Source: Cellulosimicrobium cellulans | GTDB lineage: Bacteria; Actinomycetota; Actinomycetes; Actinomycetales; Cellulomonadaceae | Direction: 5' to 3' | Length of the DNA stretch: 64,000 nucleotides | NCBI RefSeq assembly: GCF_006539945.1 | Contig: NZ_BJNZ01000021.1 | Location: 1 to 64,000, forward strand | Part shown: positions 60,700 to 64,000 of the stretch, in pieces | Numbering within the stretch: the first letter of the stretch is position 1 | How the letters are laid out: each line of letters starts with the position of its first letter | Notes under the pieces: model-generated | Database searches by the model: none | Told to the model about the DNA's origin: nothing | The model's input: only the letters and a program-made list of their open reading frames with translations | Made by a program: the position numbers and the translations under genes

Positions 60700-60711
60700 T
60701 CACCCGGGTGA
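60700..60711. promoter_or_regulatory. TCACCCGGGTGA palindrome
   Basis: A perfect 12-bp palindrome upstream of the GT4-Wzz unit. Its half-site TCACCC recurs in four other upstream gaps of the polysaccharide island, so it may be a regulator's site; the regulator is unknown. Confidence 0.4.
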
Positions 60712-60741
60712 AAACGGGCGTCCTGCCGCGCAGCGACGACG

Positions 60742-61344
60742 CTACGCCTTGGTGTGGTACTTCCCCTGGGCGGCGAGCAGGCCGTCGGTGAGCAGCATCT
60801 CGACGGCGTCCGCGGCGTCGTCGAGCAGGAACGGGAGCTCCTTGGCCTCGGGACCCTTGAAGTCCTTGAGCACGAAGTCGGCGGTGTCCTGGCGGCCGGG
60901 GGGACGTCCGACCCCCGCGCGCACCCGCACGTAGTCCTTGGTGCCGAGGGCCTTCGTGATGTCGCGCAGGCCGTTGTGGCCACCCTCGCCGCCGCCGATC
61001 TTCAGCTTCACGGCGCCGAACGGGATGTCGACCTCGTCGTGGACCACGACCACGTGGTCCGGGTCGATCCCGTAGTACTTCGCGAGCCCGGACACCGGGC
61101 CGCCGGAGACGTTCATGTACGTCGTCGGCTTGGCCAGGACGACGCGCGGCCCCGGCCGCCCGCCGGGCAGCATCCCGATGCGGGCCTCGGCGACGGCGGC
61201 CTGCGCCCGCGGGTGGCGCGCGAACCGGGCGGCGGCCCGCCCCGCGAGGACGTCGAGGACCATGTGGCCCAGGTTGTGGCGGTTGCCCGCGTACGTCGGC
61301 CCGGGGTTGCCGAGCCCGACGACGAGCCACGGCTGGTCGGTCAT
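60742..61344 (-). CDS. pth: Peptidyl-tRNA hydrolase
   Basis: A 200-residue esterase that frees tRNA from peptidyl-tRNAs that drop off the ribosome. GLGNPGPTYAGNRHNLGH carries the catalytic His, KPTTYMNVSG the tRNA-contacting Asn, VHDEVDIPFG the Asp, and GGHNGLRDI a further conserved Asn. ATG 61344 (MTDQPWLVVGLGNPG) is preferred over an upstream ATG that would add a Pro-rich extension. It follows rplY in the same direction as in other actinobacteria; a hairpin and a short tandem repeat lie in the 174-bp gap. Confidence 0.96.
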   Translation of the reverse strand: MTDQPWLVVGLGNPGPTYAGNRHNLGHMVLDVLAGRAAARFARHPRAQAAVAEARIGMLPGGRPGPRVVLAKPTTYMNVSGGPVSGLAKYYGIDPDHVVVVHDEVDIPFGAVKLKIGGGEGGHNGLRDITKALGTKDYVRVRAGVGRPPGRQDTADFVLKDFKGPEAKELPFLLDDAADAVEMLLTDGLLAAQGKYHTKA

Positions 61345-61397
61345 GTCGTCCCTCGTCCTTCGTCCGGGTCCCGCCCCGGGCGGCACGCCGGCGGGAG

Positions 61398-61438
61398 GTG
61401 GTGCAGGTGGTGGTGCAGTCGTGGTGCAGTCGTGGTGC
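61398..61438. repeat. Short GGTGC-type tandem repeat in the rplY-pth gap
   Basis: Overlapping near-repeats built on GTGGTGCAGTC (11-12 nt per unit, the last units identical). It is non-coding as far as can be seen. Confidence 0.6.
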
Positions 61439-61445
61439 GGGCGCA

Positions 61446-61480
61446 CGGACGCCCGGCACCGTCACGGTACCGGGCGTCCG
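61446..61480 (-). terminator. Hairpin after rplY
   Basis: An 11-bp outer stem (61446-61456 with 61470-61480) encloses an inner ACCG-TCA-CGGT stem. It lies 38 nt past the rplY stop and should uncouple rplY from pth. Confidence 0.75.
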
Positions 61481-61518
61481 ACGCGGGTCGTCGTGGCGTC
61501 AGCCGACGACGAGGAGGA

Positions 61519-62115
61519 TCACTCCCCGGCAGCCTCGGCGGGGGCGGTCTCCGCGGCGCTCTCGTCCTCGGAGGCCTCGACCTTGGGCTCGCTGACGATG
61601 AGGACGTCGGCCGAGGCGTCCGTCACGAGGGTGACGCCCTCCGGCAGCGTGACGTCGCCCGCGTACACGACCGAGCCGGCCTCGAGACCGTCGACGGAGA
61701 CCTCGATCGCGTCGGGCAGGCGCGTCGCGTCCGCCTCGACCACGAGGGTGAGCTGCTCGAGCAGGTGGATCGTGCCAGGGACCGACTCGCCCACGACGTG
61801 CACCGGCACCTCGACCTCGACCTTCTCGCCCTTCTTCACGATGAGCAGGTCGACGTGCTCGATGACGTTGCGGACCGGCTCGCGCTGGACGTCCTTGGCG
61901 ATCGCGAGCTGGGCCTTGCCGTCGAGCTCGATCGAGAACAGCGCGTTCGAGTGCTTGAGCGCCATCATCGTCTCGTGCCCCGGCAGGGTCACGTGCAGCG
62001 GGTCGGTGCCGTGGCCGTAGAGGACCGCGGGAATCTTGCCGGCGCGGCGGACGCGGCGGGCGGCACCCTTGCCGAACTCGGTGCGGGCCTCGGCGGCGAG
62101 CTTGATCTCAGACAC
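61519..62115 (-). CDS. rplY: 50S ribosomal protein L25/general stress protein Ctc
   Basis: 198 residues. The N-terminal 5S-rRNA-binding L25 domain (1-~95: RTEFGKGAARRVRRAGKIPAVLYGHG, HSNALFSIEL) is followed by the TL5/CTC-type C-terminal beta domain (~100-185). A short acidic Ala/Glu tail ends the protein. GTG 62115 (VSEIKLAAEAR) has AGGAG 9 nt upstream and matches the family start. Confidence 0.96.
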   Translation of the reverse strand: MSEIKLAAEARTEFGKGAARRVRRAGKIPAVLYGHGTDPLHVTLPGHETMMALKHSNALFSIELDGKAQLAIAKDVQREPVRNVIEHVDLLIVKKGEKVEVEVPVHVVGESVPGTIHLLEQLTLVVEADATRLPDAIEVSVDGLEAGSVVYAGDVTLPEGVTLVTDASADVLIVSEPKVEASEDESAAETAPAEAAGE

Positions 62116-62375
62116 GTGGATCACTCCTGGAAGAACGTTGCGGGCCGGCCACCAGTGGGGAGCGGTCGGCTGTCCGGACGGTTGAGAGGGCCACCCGGAC
62201 GGGCGGCTGCGTCGGCGCGGGACGTGTGACGGGCGCGCAGGAGGACGACCGCCCAGTCGATAACGGAGATCCAACAGGTCTGGCTGACACTCGCGGTCCC
62301 GCGCCGCCGGTGTGCTCACCGGTCCAGCGCTGCCGGCCGTCAGACGTCCCTCGCCGAGGCAACCTGACTACTGTA
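62116..62375 (-). promoter_or_regulatory. Possible long leader and -10 box of rplY
   Basis: In the 314-bp gap before rplY the best -10 box is TACAGT on the minus strand (62370-62375), which would give a leader of about 250 nt. Several L25 genes in other bacteria have autoregulatory leaders. I see no recognisable riboswitch core; a nearer promoter cannot be excluded. Confidence 0.35.
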
Positions 62376-62380
62376 CCCGG

Positions 62381-62431
62381 GCTCGGCTCCCCCGCGAAAC
62401 CCGCGACGGAGCCGAGGCCCGGGCCTCGGCT
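62381..62431 (-). terminator. Overlapping hairpins after the LamG gene
   Basis: A 22-bp palindrome, AGCCGAGGCCCGGGCCTCGGCT (62410-62431), includes part of the stop codon. An alternative stem pairs CTCGGCTCC (62382-62390) with GGAGCCGAG (62408-62416). Only one can form at a time; either would end transcription. Confidence 0.6.
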
Positions 62432-64000
62432 ACCGCCCGGGCGCGGCGTAGAGCTGCGCCACCTCCGCGGCGCTCAGCGCACGGTCGTAGAGCCGCACGC
62501 CGTCGATGCTGCCCTTCATCGGACGGGTCCCGTCCGACTCCGCGCCGATGCCCAGACGGAGCGCGTTGGTGCCGACGGCGGCCGGTCCGGCCTTCGACGC
62601 CTGCTCGACCCCGTTCACGTAGATCCTCATCCGCGTGCCGTCGAAGGTGCCCACGAGGTGCACCCAGGTGCCGTCCGTCGGGTACGGCGTCGTGGTGTCG
62701 ACGCGGTAGGTGTCCCCGGACGACGCGTGGTTGAACCGGAGGAACGCCGTCCCGCCGTTCGCGAGACCCAGCTCGTACCCGTCCGTCACACCCTGCGCGG
62801 CCTTCTTGAGGACGTACTGCGTCGCCTTCTGCTCGGGACGCACCCAGGCCGAGACCGTCATCGGGCCGGCGAGGTCGAGGGCGGGCCGGTCGTCGACGCG
62901 CGCGAAGTCGTCGACGCCGTCCAGCCCGAGCGCGGTGCCGCTGAGGCCCGTCGCCCACGTCGCTCCCGAGCGCAGCGACGCCGTCGCGCCGTTGGTCGTG
63001 CCGTCCGCCGCCGTGGTCCCCTGCCCCTCGTCGAACCCCCACGCCCCGACGGCCCCCGCCGGGACCGTCGGTCCGGGGTCGGGCGTCGGGTCAGGGGTCG
63101 GCGTCGGGTCGGGCGTCGGCGTCGGGTCAGGGGTCGGCGTCGGGTCGGGCGTCGGCGTCGGGTCGGGCGTCGGCGTGGGATCCGGCGTCGGGTCGGGCGT
63201 CGGCGTGGGATCCGGCGTCGGGTCAGGAGTCGGCGTGGGATCCGGCGTCGGGTCGGGCGTCGGCGTGGGATCGGGCGTCGGGTCCGGGGTCGGCGTGACG
63301 GCGCTCGCCCCGGAGTAGAGCGCCGCGACCTCGGCCGCCGTGAGCGCGCGGTCGTACAGCCGGACGGAGTCGACGGCGCCCTTGGTCGCGCGGGTGCCGT
63401 TGGACTCGGCCCCGACGCCCAGCGGGAGCGAGTTCGTCCCGATGCTCGCCGGGCCGGCCTTCGAGGCCTGCTCGACGCCGTTCACGTAGATGCGCAACCG
63501 CGATCCGTCGTACGTGCCCACGAGGTGGACCCAGGTCCCGTCCGTCGGGTAGGAGGAGGTCGCGTCCACCCGGTAGGTGTCGCCCGACGACGCATGGTTG
63601 AGCCGCAGGAACGGCTTGCCACCGCTCGCGAGCCCGAGCTCGTAGCCGTCGGTCGTCCCCTGCGCGGCCTTCTTCACGACGTACTGCGTCGCGAGCTGCT
63701 CCGGCCGCACCCACGCGGCCACGGTCATCCGCGTCGTGAGGTCGAGCGTCGAGGCATCGGGCACGCGGACGTAGCCGGTCACACCGTCGGACCGCACCGC
63801 GGTCCCGCTCCGGCCGGGGACCCAGGTGGCAGCACCGACCAGGGAGCCGCCGTTCGCCCAGCCCGAGGCGTCCGCCGTCGAGAGCCCCTGGCCCTCGTCG
63901 AGGTCCCACGCGCCGACGAGCCCGTCCGGGGACGTCACCGCCACCCGGACCGTCGCCGGGGCCGACCACTGCCCGCCGGCACCGACCCGGAACGTGAAGG
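62430..64000 (-). CDS. Secreted protein with two LamG-like domains, 3' part
   Basis: The frame is open at the right edge; this is the C-terminal ~523 residues. Two LamG/concanavalin-like (Laminin_G_3) domains of about 190 residues flank a Pro-Thr-Asp linker of ~75 residues. Both domains share [67 protein letters not shown] and [16 protein letters not shown]. They are nearly identical over long stretches, so they arose by duplication. Upstream residues ([19 protein letters not shown]) look like an Ig/CBM-type beta domain. It probably binds carbohydrate outside the cell. The catalytic or anchoring part lies beyond the window. Confidence 0.9.
   Translation of the reverse strand, partial: FTFRVGAGGQWSAPATVRVAVTSPDGLVGAWDLDEGQGLSTADASGWANGGSLVGAATWVPGRSGTAVRSDGVTGYVRVPDASTLDLTTRMTVAAWVRPEQLATQYVVKKAAQGTTDGYELGLASGGKPFLRLNHASSGDTYRVDATSSYPTDGTWVHLVGTYDGSRLRIYVNGVEQASKAGPASIGTNSLPLGVGAESNGTRATKGAVDSVRLYDRALTAAEVAALYSGASAVTPTPDPTPDPTPTPDPTPDPTPTPDPTPDPTPTPDPTPDPTPTPDPTPTPDPTPTPDPTPTPDPTPTPDPTPDPGPTVPAGAVGAWGFDEGQGTTAADGTTNGATASLRSGATWATGLSGTALGLDGVDDFARVDDRPALDLAGPMTVSAWVRPEQKATQYVLKKAAQGVTDGYELGLANGGTAFLRFNHASSGDTYRVDTTTPYPTDGTWVHLVGTFDGTRMRIYVNGVEQASKAGPAAVGTNALRLGIGAESDGTRPMKGSIDGVRLYDRALSAAEVAQLYAAPGR
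63068..63298. repeat. In-frame (PTPDPTPD)n coding tandem repeat
   Basis: About 230 bp of 12/18-bp units of the form GGGTCGGGCGTCGGCGT(C/G), encoding a Pro-Thr-Asp linker between the two LamG domains. Unit variants (GGATCC, GGGTCA) are interspersed, so copy number may vary between strains. Confidence 0.9.

Noticed and set aside
63068-63298. Regular short repeats resembling a CRISPR array
   Set aside because: The units are contiguous, without unique spacers, and encode an in-frame Pro-Thr-Asp linker in a secreted protein.

Overview
The window is about 74% G+C. Coding is dense on both strands, starts are often GTG, and many gene pairs overlap as ATGA or GTGA. The core gene order rplY-pth ... 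mfd ... mazG-eno-(divIC/ftsB-like)-DUF501-ppx is the one seen in actinobacteria such as Mycobacterium. Secreted modular xylan- and starch-degrading enzymes point to a polysaccharide-degrading actinobacterium of the Cellulomonas/Cellulosimicrobium/Promicromonosporaceae type. This taxonomic call is inference from gene content.

Layout. 0-5.8 kb: the 3' end of a large fibronectin-III surface protein, two adjacent clpP genes, a DUF6882-type protein, a ClgR/PopR-like regulator ending in Leu-Ala-Ala, and tenA under a TPP riboswitch. 5.8-16.5 kb: a glyoxalase-fold protein and an esterase, an unusual tRNA with a UAA anticodon, type II NADH dehydrogenase, a membrane protein, an AbiEi/DUF559-type endonuclease-like gene between two related hairpin repeats, then ppx, DUF501, divIC-like, eno and mazG. 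16.6-23.7 kb: two large secreted glycoside hydrolases (a deacetylase-GH10 xylanase with CBMs and a GH13 amylase with CBM25/CBM20-like modules) and a small membrane protein. 23.7-27.4 kb: mfd.

27.7-60.6 kb is a surface-polysaccharide island of about 25 genes lying between mfd and pth. It holds roughly 15 glycosyltransferases, a Wzm/Wzt-type ABC exporter whose ATPase has an extra C-terminal carbohydrate-binding-like domain, a FemAB/GNAT-like transferase, a NodB deacetylase, an O-antigen-ligase/polymerase-like membrane protein, a Wzz-like protein with a degenerate kinase domain, a PAP2 phosphatase, a membrane-anchored GH-A-like glycosidase, and two proteins that join methyltransferase-like and kinase-like domains. 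I infer that chains are built in the cytoplasm, capped by the kinase/methyltransferase-like proteins, recognised by the Wzt C-terminal domain and exported, by analogy with WbdD and Wzt of E. coli O9a. Two tail-to-tail GT2 genes share 409 bp of perfect inverted identity.

60.7-64 kb: pth, rplY with a possible long leader, and the 3' end of a secreted protein with two LamG-like domains joined by a Pro-Thr-Asp repeat linker. No CRISPR array, transposase, integrase or rRNA was seen.
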